A DNA stretch of 20,000 nt from Cryptomeria japonica (GCF_030272615.1 NW_026729321.1:47501-67500), one strand, 5' to 3'. Positions 1 to 9,417 are shown, counted from the stretch's first letter. Numbers and translations are program-made. Notes: generated from the sequence alone by a model not told the origin.

Positions 1-530
1 ACAATCATCGTGCCACTCTTCGCAGAGAGGTGATAGACGCCAACGAGCCCGCGCATAGCAATCGAGGTGTAAAAAGGGCGTTGAAGGCAGGAAGCCTGGA
101 CGAAAGAGGCTACGAGGTCACCTCGAAGCGGTCTAAGAATCGGGCGCACTTGGGGCGACTACCAGTGCCAACCCCTTATCCCGCGGTGCGTCCGACACAC
201 AGAAATTTCCAAGGCGGCCAAGGAGCCTCCCCGCATAGCAATCGGGGTGTGAGGTTACGGATGCAGCATTGATAGCAATCGAGGTGGGAGGCGAAGGATG
301 CAGAAGTGAGAGCCGAGGGATGTAGCAGAGATAGCAATCGGGGTGTGTGATGCAGAAGAGATAGCAATCGAGGTGTGCGGTGGGAAGGGCCCAGCAGCCA
401 GAATGCATGAAGCGACGGATGAAGCAGTGATGACAACCGGGCTGTGAGGAGAGGAGGGATGCAGCCAAGAAAGCAATCAGGGCTCGAGGCAAGGGATGCA
501 TCAAGGATAGCAATCATGTTGTGAGGCGAG
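1..530. repeat. Decayed left edge of the 188-bp repeat array with short AGCAATC subrepeats
   Basis: No gene is seen here. Positions about 120-250 are a recognisable but diverged 188-bp unit, with the blocks for GGGGCGACTACCAGTGCC, CCTTATCCCGCG and CATAGCAATCGGGGTG in the usual order. From about 230 to 530 the unit structure is lost. What remains is a run of short repeats built on the end of that unit, AGCAATCGRGGTGTG; copies lie near 55, 236, 273, 332, 362, 473 and 508. The spacing is irregular (about 30-110 bp). This is the pattern expected at the edge of a satellite array, where unequal exchange no longer homogenises the copies. It may continue left of the window. Confidence 0.75.
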
Positions 531-771
531 ATTCCAAAGGCTAAACGTGAGAGGCTGCAGGGTCGACTCAGAGAGGTCTATGCATGTGAGAGGCTGAAAG
601 CAAGGTCAACTCGGAGCGGTCTATGCATCGGGCGCGCTTGGGGCGACTACCAGTGCCAACCCCTTATCCCGCGACGCGTCCGACAAAGAGAACGTTCCAA
701 GGCGGCAGAGGAGGTTACCAGCCGAAGGATGCAGTAGCAATAACAGGTATAGTTCCGCGGCGGCCGAGAAG
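531..771. repeat. Diverged 188-bp unit with an internal ~40-bp duplication
   Basis: This stretch carries a diverged 188-bp unit. Its middle part is duplicated: a segment running from GAGAGGCTG to GGTCTATGCAT occurs twice in tandem at about 547-629. The second copy is a few bases longer than the first. After that the standard order resumes (GCGCTTGGGGCGACTACCAG, CCTTATCCCGCGACGCG, then the GGCGGCCGAG block near 760). No coding or RNA gene is visible. Confidence 0.65.
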
Positions 772-3700
772 ACTCACCGCATAGGAATCGGGATGCGAGG
801 CGAGGGATGCGGCGGGAAGGCCCCGACGGCTAAACGGAAGAGGCTGCAGGGCCGCCTCGGAATGGTCCAAGCATCGGACGCGATTGGGACGACTACCAGT
901 GCCAACCCCTTATCCCGCGATGCGTCCGATACACAGATAGTTCCAAGGCGGCCGAGGAGCCTCACCGCATATCAATCGGGGTGCGAGGCGAGGGATGGGG
1001 CGGGAAGGCCCCAACGGCTAGACGGAAGAGGCTTCAGGGCCACCTCGGAATGCTCCAAGCATCGGACGCGCTTGGGGCGACTACCAGTGCCAACCCCTTA
1101 TCCCGCGATGCGTCCGATACACAGATGGTTCCAAGGCGGCCGAGGAGCCTCACCGCATAGCAATCGGGGGTGCGAGGCGAGGGATGGGGCGGGAAGGCCC
1201 CAACGGCTAGACGGAAGAGGCTTCAGGGCCGCCTCGGAATGGTCCAAGCATCGGACGCGCTTGGGGCGACTACCAGTGACAACCCCTCATCCCGCGATGC
1301 GTCCGATACGAAGATGGTTCCAAGGCGGCCGAGGAGCCTCACCGCATAGCAATCGGGGTGCGAGGTGGGGGATGCGGCGAGATGGCCCCAACGGCTAGAC
1401 GGAAGAGGCCACAGGGCCGCGTCGGAATAGTCCAAGCATCGGACGCGCTTGGGGCGACTACCAGTGACAACCCCTTATCCCGCGATGCGTCCGATACGAA
1501 GATAGTTCCAAGGCGGCCGAGGAGCCTCACCGCATAGCAATCCGGGTGCGAGGTGGGGGATGCGGCGAGATGGCCCCAACGGCTAGACGGAAGAGGCTGC
1601 AGGGCCGCCTCGGAATAGTCCAAGCATCGGACGCGCTTGGGGCGACTACCAGTGACAACCCCTTATCCCGCGATGCTTCCGATACGAAGACAGTTCCAAG
1701 GCGGCCGAGGAGCCTCACCGCATAGCAATGGGGGTGCGAGGTGAGGGATGCGGCGAGATGGCCCCAACGGCTAGACGGAAGAGGCCACAGGGCCGCCTCG
1801 GAATAGTCCAAGCATCGGACGCGCTTGGGGCGACTACCAGTGACAACCCCTTATCCCGCGATGCATCCGATACGAAGATAGTTCCCAGGCGGCCGAGGAG
1901 CCTCACCGCATAGCAATCGGGGTGCGAGGCGAGGGATGCGGCGAGATGGCCCCAAAGGGTAGACGGAAGAGGCTGCGGGGCCGCCTCGGAATAGTCCAAG
2001 CATCGAACGCGCTTGGGGCGACTACCACTGCCAACCCCTTATCCCGCGATGCGTCCGATACACAGATAGTTCCGAGGCGGCCGAGGAGCTGGGGGATGCG
2101 GCGAGATGGCCCCAACGGCTAGACGGAAGAGGCTGCAGGGCCGCCTCGGAATAGTCCAAGCATCGGACGCGCTTGGGGCGACTACCAGTGACAACCCCTT
2201 ATCCCGCGATGCGTCCGATACACAGATAGTTCCGAGGCGGCCAAGGAGCCTCACCGCATAGCAATCGTGGTGCGAGGTGGGGGATGCAGCGAGATGGCCC
2301 CAACGGCTAGACGGAAGAGGCTGCAGGGCCGCCTCGGAATGGTCCAAGCATCGGACGCGCTTGGGGCGACTACCACTGCCAACCCCTTATCCCGCGATGC
2401 GTCCGATACACAGATAGTTCCAAGGCGGCCGAGGAGCCTCACCGAATAGCAATCGGGGTGCGAGGCGAGGGATGCGGCGAGAAAGCCCCAACGGCTAGAG
2501 GGAAGAGGCTTCAGGTCCGCCTCGGAATGGTCCAAGCATCGGACGCGCTTGGGGCGACTACCAGTGACAACCCCTTATCCCGCGACGCATCCGATACACA
2601 GATAGTTCCAAGGCGGCCGAGGAGCCTCACCGCATAGCAATCGGGGTGCGAGGCGAGGGATGCGGCGAGAAGGACCCAACGGCTAGACGGAAGAGGCTTC
2701 AGGGCCGCCTCGGAATGGTCCAAGCATCGGACGCGCTTGGGGCGACTACCAGTGACAACCCCTTATCCCGCGACGCGTCCGATACACAGATAGTTCCAAG
2801 GCGGCCGAGGAGCCTCACCGCATAGCAATCGGGGTGCGAGGCGAGGGATGCGGCGAGAAGGACCCAACGGCTAGACGGAAGAGGCTTCAGGTCCGCCTCG
2901 GAATGGTCCAAGCATCGGACGCGCTTGGGGCGACTACCAGTGACAACCCCTTATCCCGCGACGCGTCCGATACACAGATAGTTCCAAGGCGGCCGAGGAG
3001 CCTCACCGCATAGCAATCGGGGTGCGAGGCGAGGGATGCGGCGAGAAGGACCCAACGGCTAGACGGAAGAGGCTTCAGGGCCGCCTCGGAATGGTCCAAG
3101 CATCGGACGCGCTTGGGGCGACTACCAGTGACAACCCCTTATCCCGCGATGCGTCCGATACACAGATAGTTCCAAGGCGGCCGAGGAGCCTCACCGCATA
3201 GCAATCGGGGTGCGAGGCGAGGGATGCGGCGAGAAGGACCCAACGGCTAGACGGAAGAGGCTTCAGGGCCGCCTCGGAATGGTCCAAGCATCGGACGCGC
3301 TTGGGGCGACTACCAGTGACAACCCCTTATCCCGCGACGCGTCCGATACACAGATAGTTCCAAGGCGGCCGAGGAGCCTCACCGCATAGCAATCGGGGTG
3401 CGAGGCGAGGGATGCGGCAAGAAGGACCCAACGGCTAGACGGAAGAGGCTTCAGGGCCGCCTCGGAATGGTCCAAGCATCGGACGCGCTTGGGGCGACTA
3501 CCAGTGACAACCCCTTATCCCGCGACGCGTCCGATACACAGATAGTTCCAAGGCGGCCGAGGAGCCTCACCGCATAGCAATCGGGGTGCGAGGCGAGGGA
3601 TGCGGCGAGAAGGACCCAACGGCTAGACGGAAGAGGCTTCAGGTCCGCCTCGGAATGGTCCAAGCATCGGACGCGCTTGGGGCGACTACCAGTGACAACC

Positions 3701-5472
3701 CCTTATCCCGCGACGCGTCCGATACACAGATAGTTCCAAGGCGGCCGAGGAGCCTCACCGCATAGCAATCGGGGTGCGAGGCGAGGGATGCGGCGAGAAG
3801 GACCCAACGGCTAGACGGAAGAGGCTTCAGGGCCGCCTCGGAATGGTCCAAGCATCGGACGCGCTTGGGGCGACTACCAGTGACAACCCCTTATCCCGCG
3901 ACGCGTCCGATACACAGATAGTTCCAAGGCGGCCGAGGAGCCTCACCGCATAGCAATCGGGGTGCGAGGCGAGGGATGCGGCGAGAAGGACCCAACGGCT
4001 AGACGGAAGAGGCTTCAGGGCCGCCTCGGAATGGTCCAAGCATCGGACGCGCTTGGGGCGACTACCAGTGACAACCCCTTATCCCGCGATGCGTCCGATA
4101 CACAGATAGTTCCAAGGCGGCCGAGGAGCCTCACCGCATAGCAATCGGGGTGCGAGGCGAGGGATGCGGCGAGAAGGACCCAACGGCTAGACGGAAGAGG
4201 CTTCAGGGCCGCCTCGGAATGGTCCAAGCATCGGACGCGCTTGGGGCGACTACCAGTGACAACCCCTTATCCCGCGACGCGTCCGATACACAGATAGTTC
4301 CAAGGCGGCCGAGGAGCCTCACCGCATAGCAATCGGGGTGCGAGGCGAGGGATGCGGCGAGAAGGACCCAACGGCTAGACGGAAGAGGCTTCAGGGCCGC
4401 CTCGGAATGGTCCAAGCATCGGACGCGCTTGGGGCGACTACCAGTGACAACCCCTTATCCCGCGACGCGTCCGATACACAGATAGTTCCAAGGCGGCCGA
4501 GGAGCCTCACCGCATAGCAATCGGGGTGCGAGGCGAGGGATGCGGCGAGAAGGACCCAACGGCTAGACGGAAGAGGCTTCAGGGCCGCCTCGGAATGGTC
4601 CAAGCATCGGACGCGCTTGGGGCGACTACCAGTGACAACCCCTTATCCCGCGACGCGTCCGATACACAGATAGTTCCAAGGCGGCCGAGGAGCCTCACCG
4701 CATAGCAATCGGGGTGCGAGGCGAGGGATGCGGCGAGAAGGACCCAACGGCTAGACGGAAGAGGCTTCAGGGCCGCCTGGGAATGGTCCATGCATCGCAC
4801 GCGCTTGGGGCGACTACCAGTGACAACCCCTTATCCCGCGACGCGTCCGATACACAGATAGTTCCAAGGCGGCCGAGGAGCCTCACCGCATAGCAATCGG
4901 GGTGCGAGGCGAGGGATGCGGCGAGAAGGACCCAACGGCTAGACGGAAGAGGCTTCAGGGCCGCCTCGGAATGGTCCAAGCATCGGACGCGCTTGGGGCG
5001 ACTACCAGTGACAACCCCTTATCCCGCGACGCGTCCGATACACAGATAGTTCCAAGGCGGCCGAGGAGCCTCACCGCATAGCAATCGGGGTGCGAGTCGA
5101 GGGATGCGGCGAGAAGGACCCAACGGCTAGACGGAAGAGGCTTCAGGGCCGCCTCGGAATGGTCCAAGCATCGGACGCGCTTGGGGCGACTACCAGTGAC
5201 AACCCCTTATCCCGCGATGCGTCTGATACACAGATAGTTCCAAGGCGGCCGAGGAGCCTCACCGCATAGCAATCGGGGTGCGAGGCAAGGGATGCGGCGA
5301 GAAGGACCCAACGGCTAGACGGAAGAGGCTTCAGGGCCGCCTCGGAATGGTCCAAGCATCGGACGCGCTTGGGGCGACTACCGTTGCCAACCCCTTATCC
5401 CGCGATGCGTCTGATACACAGATAGTTCCGAGGCGGCCGAGGAGCCTCACCGCATAGCAATCGGGTTGCGAG
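772..5472. repeat. 188-bp tandem satellite array, 25 units
   Basis: Landmark CCTCACCGCATAG recurs at 960, 1148, 1337, 1525, 1713, 1901, 2249, 2437 and then every 188 bp to 5445. A diverged copy is at 772. One interval is 189 bp because of an extra G. The 1901-2249 interval holds two units, one of which lacks about 28 bp including the landmark (junction near 2090). From about 2500 to 5350 the copies differ by only a few single bases, while the left third is clearly more divergent. The unit contains a GC-rich GGCGGCCGAGG core and many CpG sites; a recurrent variant is CGCGACGCG versus CGCGATGCG, a C-to-T change at CpG. Each unit also holds a short minus-strand open frame of 70 codons, but 188 is not a multiple of three, so the frame breaks at every unit. 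I therefore read it as non-coding. Confidence 0.95.
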
Positions 5473-5713
5473 GCAGATTATTGGGAAGGGAACCCCCTGG
5501 GATGCGGCTCAAGCAGTGCCCAAAGGGACTGGAATGCGGAATCACATCGAGAGACCCAAATGCTATACGAGGGCTCAAATCGAATTATCGATTTGGCCAC
5601 GACATGGACGCATCGGAACGACTACCTTTGCCGAACCACTCGCAATTGCATCCATACCGAAACCAATAGACATTTCCGTTAGAGCCCTCGCATAGCATTC
5701 GGGAATCTCGCAT

Positions 5714-5801
5714 GCCCCTCTAAATCGACCAATGCTGGCGCTCAACGAAAATCCGAGCGCTACCACCGTTCGAGCGCCAGCATTGGTCGAGTTAGAGGGG
5801 C
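5714..5801. repeat. Inverted repeat with 34/35-nt arms next to TATA element 1
   Basis: The left arm (5714-5747) and the right arm (5767-5801) are reverse complements except for one mismatch and one extra base. They enclose a 19-nt loop. The arm core is CGACCAATGCTGGCGCTC. It lies 29 bp to the left of the CCCCTATATA element at 5830. As RNA it would form a strong hairpin; as DNA it could form a cruciform. Related but weaker inverted repeats sit at the same place in the next two units. It could also be a relic fold-back element, but no target-site duplication was identified. Confidence 0.85.
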
Positions 5802-5829
5802 ACGGGGGAGAATGCTCCAGTCAACACCT

Positions 5830-5839
5830 CCCCTATATA
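5830..5839 (-). promoter_or_regulatory. Pol I-like core promoter element 1
   Basis: Read on the minus strand the sequence is TATATAGGGG followed by AGGTGTTG. This agrees with the plant RNA polymerase I initiation motif as I recall it (TATATA, then A or G, then a run of G). On the plus strand it reads CCCCTATATAAG, so a Pol II TATA box cannot be excluded. The flanking string TTATTTGTCCGATTCTC on the right is shared with elements 2 and 3. Confidence 0.5.
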
Positions 5840-6189
5840 AGTTATTTGTCCGATTCTCGCACAACCGTAGTCTGCCTCGTCGAATCAAACAACGGTCCCA
5901 GATTCCGACTTCCGTTCCGTAGAGACCCAAAAGCTAGATGGAGGCTCGCAAGAAAGAGAGTCGGCGCATAGCAATCGGGTTTCTCGAACGTTTAGGGACC
6001 GAGCTCACTTGCGGATAGGGCAAAATCCGCCAAGCAACCCAAAAGCTAGACGGGGGCTCGAATCGAATCGCCTAGGCGGCCACAACAACGACGTGTTGGA
6101 TCGACTACCAGTGCCAAACCATTCAGCAAGACTAGTCTGTGTCGAGGCCGGATAGAGATTCTCAGAGAGCGCCCGTATAGCATTTAGGA

Positions 6190-6294
6190 GACCTGCCGCG
6201 TCCCTCACACTCGACAAATGGTGGTGCACGTTTATAAATCCGAGCGATCCCAACCCTTTCAAGCACCAACATCGGTCGAGATAGAGGGGCACGG
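6190..6294. repeat. Inverted repeat next to TATA element 2 (diverged)
   Basis: The left arm around 6193-6227 (ending in CTCGACAAATGGTGGTGC) pairs imperfectly with the right arm around 6258-6294 (containing GCACCAACATCGGTCGAG). Over the 18-bp inner stem, 15 positions can pair, and the outer part pairs more weakly. It is positionally equivalent to 5714-5801, and the intervening loop is longer. Confidence 0.6.
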
Positions 6295-6319
6295 AGGGGG
6301 CTGCGTGAGACAACACAGT

Positions 6320-6329
6320 CCCCTATATA
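6320..6329 (-). promoter_or_regulatory. Pol I-like core promoter element 2
   Basis: This is the same TATATAGGGG motif on the minus strand. It is the only copy in which the left flank is CAGTCCCC instead of CCTCCCC, yet the ten-base core is intact. The right flank TTATTTGTCCGATTCTCACAC is conserved. Confidence 0.45.
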
Positions 6330-6636
6330 AGTTATTTGTCCGATTCTCACACATCCGAAGAATGGTCATCAAATCGGACAACAGCCCAAACTTCCGACTT
6401 CCGTCCCAGAAAGCCCAAGAGCTATCTAAAACGTTCATGGCCGGAACTCGATCGCGGCTATACCAGTCCGCCAAGCAACCCAAAAGCTAGACTGGAGCTC
6501 TAGTCGAATCACCTCTGTGGCCATTGCAAGGACGTGTTGGAGCGACTACCATTGCCGAACCATTCCGCAGGTCGAGTCCATACCAAGGCCGCATAGAGAT
6601 TCACGATGAGCTCCTGCATAGCAATCAGGAGACTTG

Positions 6637-6733
6637 CCGTGTCCATCACAATCGATAAATCCTGGTGCAAGATTTTTGCATCCGAGCGCTCCAACCAGTC
6701 GAGCACCAGCATCAATCGACATAAACGGGCACG
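6637..6733. repeat. Inverted repeat next to TATA element 3 (diverged)
   Basis: The left arm (about 6637-6666, ending in CTGGTGC) and the right arm (about 6704-6733, starting GCACCAG) are imperfect reverse complements. The inner 7 bp and the TCGAT/ATCGA block pair fully; the outer part is degraded. This is the third instance of the structure in the same relative place, which makes a chance origin unlikely. Confidence 0.55.
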
Positions 6734-6760
6734 GGGGGAGGATGCTCGAGAACACTACCT

Positions 6761-6770
6761 CCCCTATATA
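6761..6770 (-). promoter_or_regulatory. Pol I-like core promoter element 3
   Basis: The core is intact, in the context ACTACCTCCCCTATATAAG. It is the last copy with GTTATTTG on the right; all later copies have GCTATTTG. The diverged inverted repeat ends about 28 bp to its left. Confidence 0.45.
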
Positions 6771-6840
6771 AGTTATTTGTCCGATTCTCAAGCAGCCGAA
6801 GTCTGGTCATCGAATCGGGTCAAAGACCACAACTTCCGAC

Positions 6841-7241
6841 TTTACCCACAATGCAAGTCATCGAATCGAACATCGGCCCCCGAGTCGGACTCCATGCGTA
6901 TGTCAGGTCATCGGACCCAAATTCCGCCTTCCTGCGCATGGCGGGCCATCAATATCAACTCGGTCATCGGACCCAAACTCCGCCTTTCTGCGCATGGCAC
7001 GCCTTCAAATCGGTCATCGGACCCAAATTCCGCCTTCCTGTGCATGGCGGGCCATCAACATCAACTCGGTCATCGGACCCAAATTCCGCCTTTCTGCGCA
7101 TGGCACGCCATCAACTCGGTCATCGGACCCAAATTCCGCCTTCCTGCGCATGGCAGGTCATCGGACACAAATTCAGACCTCGCCAATATGCCTACGTATC
7201 GAATCGGTCATCGGACCCAACTTCCGACTTCATCCATACTG
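6841..7241. repeat. Dimeric 106-bp repeat (56 + 50 bp) built on CATCGGACCCAAA
   Basis: CATCGGACCC or a close variant occurs at 6909, 6965, 7015, 7071, 7121, 7159 and 7209. The spacings are 56, 50, 56, 50, 38 and 50 bp. Two alternating subunits, one with GGGCCATCAAYATCAAC and one with a shortened CACGCCATCAAC or variant, therefore make a 106-bp dimer present about twice. The last two subunits carry into the tail of the 311-bp unit, where the same CATCGGACCCAA strings also appear. No gene is seen. Confidence 0.8.
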
Positions 7242-7305
7242 TAGGGTCTTTGAGGTTGGCGCGGTGCGCTCAACCCGGGGAGTCGACCCATCGAAGCATA
7301 CACCT

Positions 7306-7315
7306 CCCCTATATA
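7306..7315 (-). promoter_or_regulatory. Pol I-like core promoter element 4
   Basis: TATATAGGGGAGGTGT on the minus strand, inside the first 311-bp unit. From this copy on, the element is preceded about 60 bp to the left by the conserved box GGGTCTTTGAGGTTGGCG and by GGGGAGTCGACCC. Together these make a conserved module of about 100 bp. Confidence 0.5.
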
Positions 7316-7616
7316 AGCTATTTGTCCGATTCCCACACCTGTGTAGTTTGCACCTCTGACCAGGACATCGACCCCAACTTCCGAACTCGACTGCAACGAC
7401 GGCACCAGCGCCTTGGTGCGCACCTTGCGACGCACAGTCCCAACATTCGCCTTCCTGCACATGGCAGGTCATCGGACCCAAATTCCGACCTCGCGAGTAT
7501 GCCTACATATCGAATCGGTCATCGGACACAACTTCCGACTTCATCCATACCGTAGGGTCTTTGAGGTTGGCGCGGTGCGCTCAACCCGGGGAGTCGACCC
7601 AACGAAGCATACACCT

Positions 7617-7626
7617 CCCCTATATA
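7617..7626 (-). promoter_or_regulatory. Pol I-like core promoter element 5
   Basis: Identical core and flanks to element 4, exactly 311 bp further on, inside the second 311-bp unit. Confidence 0.5.
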
Positions 7627-7927
7627 AGCTATTTGTCCGATTCCCACACCTGTGTAGTTTGCACCTCCGATCAGGACATCGACCCCAACTTCCGAACTCG
7701 CCTGCAACGACCGAACCAGCGCCTTGGTGCGCACCTTGCAACGCACAGTGCCAACATTCGCCTTCCTGCACATGGCAGGTCATCGGACCCAAATTCCGAC
7801 CTCGCGAGTATGCCTACATATCGAATCGGTCATCGGACCCAACTTCCGACTTCATCCATACCGTAGGGTCTTTGAGGTTGGCGCGGTGCGCTCAACCCGG
7901 GGAGTCGACCCAACGAAGCATACACCT

Positions 7928-7937
7928 CCCCTATATA
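7928..7937 (-). promoter_or_regulatory. Pol I-like core promoter element 6
   Basis: Identical core in the third 311-bp unit, 311 bp after element 5. Confidence 0.5.
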
Positions 7938-8238
7938 AGCTATTTGTCCGATTCCCACACCTGTGTAGCTTGCACCTCCGATCAGGACATCGACCCCAAC
8001 TTCCGAACTCGACTAAAAAGACCGCACCAGCACCTTGGTGTGCACCTTGCAACGCACAGTGCCAACATTCGCCTTCCTGCACATGGCAGGTCATCGGACC
8101 CAAATTCCGACCTCATGAGCATACCTACTAATCGAATCGGTCATCGGACCCAACTTCCGACTTCATCCATACCGTAGGGTCTTTGAGGTTGGCGCGGTGC
8201 GCTCAACCTGGGGAGTCGACCCATCGAAGCATACACCT

Positions 8239-8248
8239 CCCCTATATA
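8239..8248 (-). promoter_or_regulatory. Pol I-like core promoter element 7
   Basis: Identical core, 311 bp after element 6. It is the last copy before the palindromic array, which begins about 107 bp to its right. Confidence 0.5.
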
Positions 8249-8355
8249 AGCTATTTGTCCGATTCCGACACCTGTGTAGTTTGCACCTCCGCTCAGGACA
8301 TCGACCCCAACTTCCGAACTCGCCTGCAACGACCGAACCAGCGCCTTGGTGCGCA

Positions 8356-8964
8356 CCAAAAGTGCGCACTTTTGGAGGGCACTTTTGTGCGCTCCAAAGG
8401 TGCGCACTTTTGGAGGGCACTTTTGTGCGCTCCAAAGGTGCGCACTTTTGGAGGGCACTTTTTGGAGGGCACTTTTGTGCGCTCCAAAGGTGCGCACTTT
8501 TGGAGGGCACTTTTTGGAGGGCACTTTTCTGCGCTCCAAAGGTGCGCACTTTTGGAGGGCACTTTTTGGAGGGCACTTTTCTGCGCTCCAAAGGTGCGCA
8601 CTTTTGGAGGGCACTTTTCTGCGCTCCAAAGGTGCGCACTTTTGGAGGGCACTTTTTGGAGGGCACTTTTCTGCGCTCCAAAGGTGCGCACTTTTGGAGG
8701 GCACTTTTGTGCACTCCAAAGGTGCACACTTTTGGAGGGCACTTTTTGGAGGGCACTTTTCTGCACTCCAAAGGTGCGCACTTTTGGAGGGCACTTTTTG
8801 GAGGGCACTTTTGTGCGCTCCAAAGGTGCGCACTTTTGGAGGGCACTTTTTGGAGGGCACTTTTGTGCGCTCCAAAGGTGCGCACTTTTGGAGGGCACTT
8901 TTGTGCACTCCAAAGGTGCGCACTTTTGGAGGGCACTTTTCCTGCGCTCCAAAGGTGCACACCT
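8356..8964. repeat. 38/52-bp palindrome-rich tandem array
   Basis: CTCCAAAGG occurs thirteen times (8392, 8430, 8482, 8534, 8586, 8624, 8676, 8714, 8766, 8818, 8870, 8908, 8947). The spacings are 38 or 52 bp, plus one of 39. The long form carries one extra 14-bp TGGAGGGCACTTTT. The array opens with a perfect 20-bp palindrome, CCAAAAGTGCGCACTTTTGG, at 8356-8375. Later copies are the same palindrome with one changed pair. Long open frames exist in several frames of both strands, because the repeat has no stop codons in those frames; this does not indicate protein coding. Confidence 0.95.
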
Positions 8965-9093
8965 AGGTGAGCACCTTCGACCACACCTTGTAGCACACCA
9001 AACTCTGACTTTCGACTTCATCCGCAATGCAGGGTCTTTGAGGTTGGCGCAATGCGCACAACCAGGGGAGTCGACCCATCAAACCCAACACCT

Positions 9094-9103
9094 CCCCTAT
9101 ATA
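9094..9103 (-). promoter_or_regulatory. Pol I-like core promoter element 8
   Basis: TATATAGGGGAGGTGTTGGG on the minus strand, in the first 157-bp unit. The right flank is GCTATTTGTCTGATTCTCAT, with T instead of the usual C in GTCCGAT. Confidence 0.5.
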
Positions 9104-9250
9104 AGCTATTTGTCTGATTCTCATACATGCGTAGCCTGCAGGAGCAATTAGGACATCGACCCCAACTTTCGGCTTCTAAACGAAAACAAGGTCTTTGAGG
9201 TTGGTGTAATGCGAACAACTAGGGGAGTCAACCCATCAAACCCAACACCT

Positions 9251-9260
9251 CCCCTATATA
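9251..9260 (-). promoter_or_regulatory. Pol I-like core promoter element 9
   Basis: Identical core, 157 bp after element 8. Confidence 0.5.
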
Positions 9261-9407
9261 AGCTATTTGTCTGATTCTCATACATGTGTAGTCTACAGGA
9301 GCAATTAGGACATCGACCCCAACTTTTGACTTCTTAACGAAAACAAGGTCTTTGAGGTTGACGTAATGCGCACAACCAGGGGAGTCGACCCATCAAACCC
9401 AACACCT

Positions 9408-9417
9408 CCCCTATATA
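9408..9417 (-). promoter_or_regulatory. Pol I-like core promoter element 10
   Basis: Identical core, 157 bp after element 9; the right flank has the GTCCGATT form. Confidence 0.5.

Larger units (their letters stand above)
5473..6840. repeat. Three large promoter-bearing repeat units (~440-490 bp)
   Basis: Three diverged units run in tandem. Each contains, in order: a body with CCCAAAAGCTAGA or a close variant, a CGACTACC block, a CATAGCA block, an inverted repeat, and CCCCTATATAAGTTATTTGTCCGA. The TATA elements sit at about 5834, 6324 and 6765, giving spacings of 490 and 441 bp. The body blocks match, in order, the blocks of the 188-bp satellite to the left (CCCAACGGCTAGACGG, GGCGACTACCAGTG, GCATAGCAATCGG), so the two repeat families share an origin. 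The copies are only loosely similar to each other, so this part looks older than the 188-bp array. No reading frame is conserved between units. Confidence 0.75.
7242..8174. repeat. 311-bp tandem repeat, three complete units
   Basis: The units are 7242-7552, 7553-7863 and 7864-8174, exactly 311 bp each and nearly identical. The order inside a unit is: box TAGGGTCTTTGAGGTTGGCG, CCGGGGAGTCGACCCA, the CCCCTATATAAG element, GGACATCGACCCCAACTTCCG, a short GGTGCGCACC stretch, and the CATCGGACCCAAATTCCGAC strings shared with the 106-bp dimer. Open frames on both strands shift between units and are not conserved as proteins. Confidence 0.93.
8175..9030. repeat. Fourth 311-bp unit, split by an expanded array
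   Basis: The unit starts normally (box at 8175, TATA element at 8239) and follows its siblings to CTTGGTGCGCACC at about 8357. There the expected continuation is replaced by the 38/52-bp array. Unit-like sequence resumes at about 8965-9030 with a diverged tail ending CGACTTCATCCGCAATGC, just before the first 157-bp unit. The array therefore grew out of the short GGTGCGCACC tract that every 311-bp unit carries at this point. Confidence 0.8.

Noticed and set aside
1339-5355. Repeated 70-94-codon minus-strand frames in the 188-bp units
   Set aside because: The 188-bp unit is not a multiple of three, so the frame breaks at every unit; the peptide repeats only because the DNA does.
772-5472. CRISPR array
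   Set aside because: The whole 188-bp unit is conserved, with no unique spacers, and the window is eukaryotic by its 5S genes.
5714-5801. MITE or other fold-back transposon
   Set aside because: Related inverted repeats occupy the same place in neighbouring tandem units, and no target-site duplication is evident, so it is better read as part of the repeat unit.
8392-8947. Higher-order period of six in the 38/52-bp spacing pattern
   Set aside because: The spacing order nearly repeats (S L L L S L, then S L L L S S), but single-base variants of the units do not follow the same period.
8141-9151. Overlapping 200-320-codon open frames over the 38/52-bp array
   Set aside because: The repeat lacks stops in frames of both strands, and no start context, domain or single preferred frame is seen.
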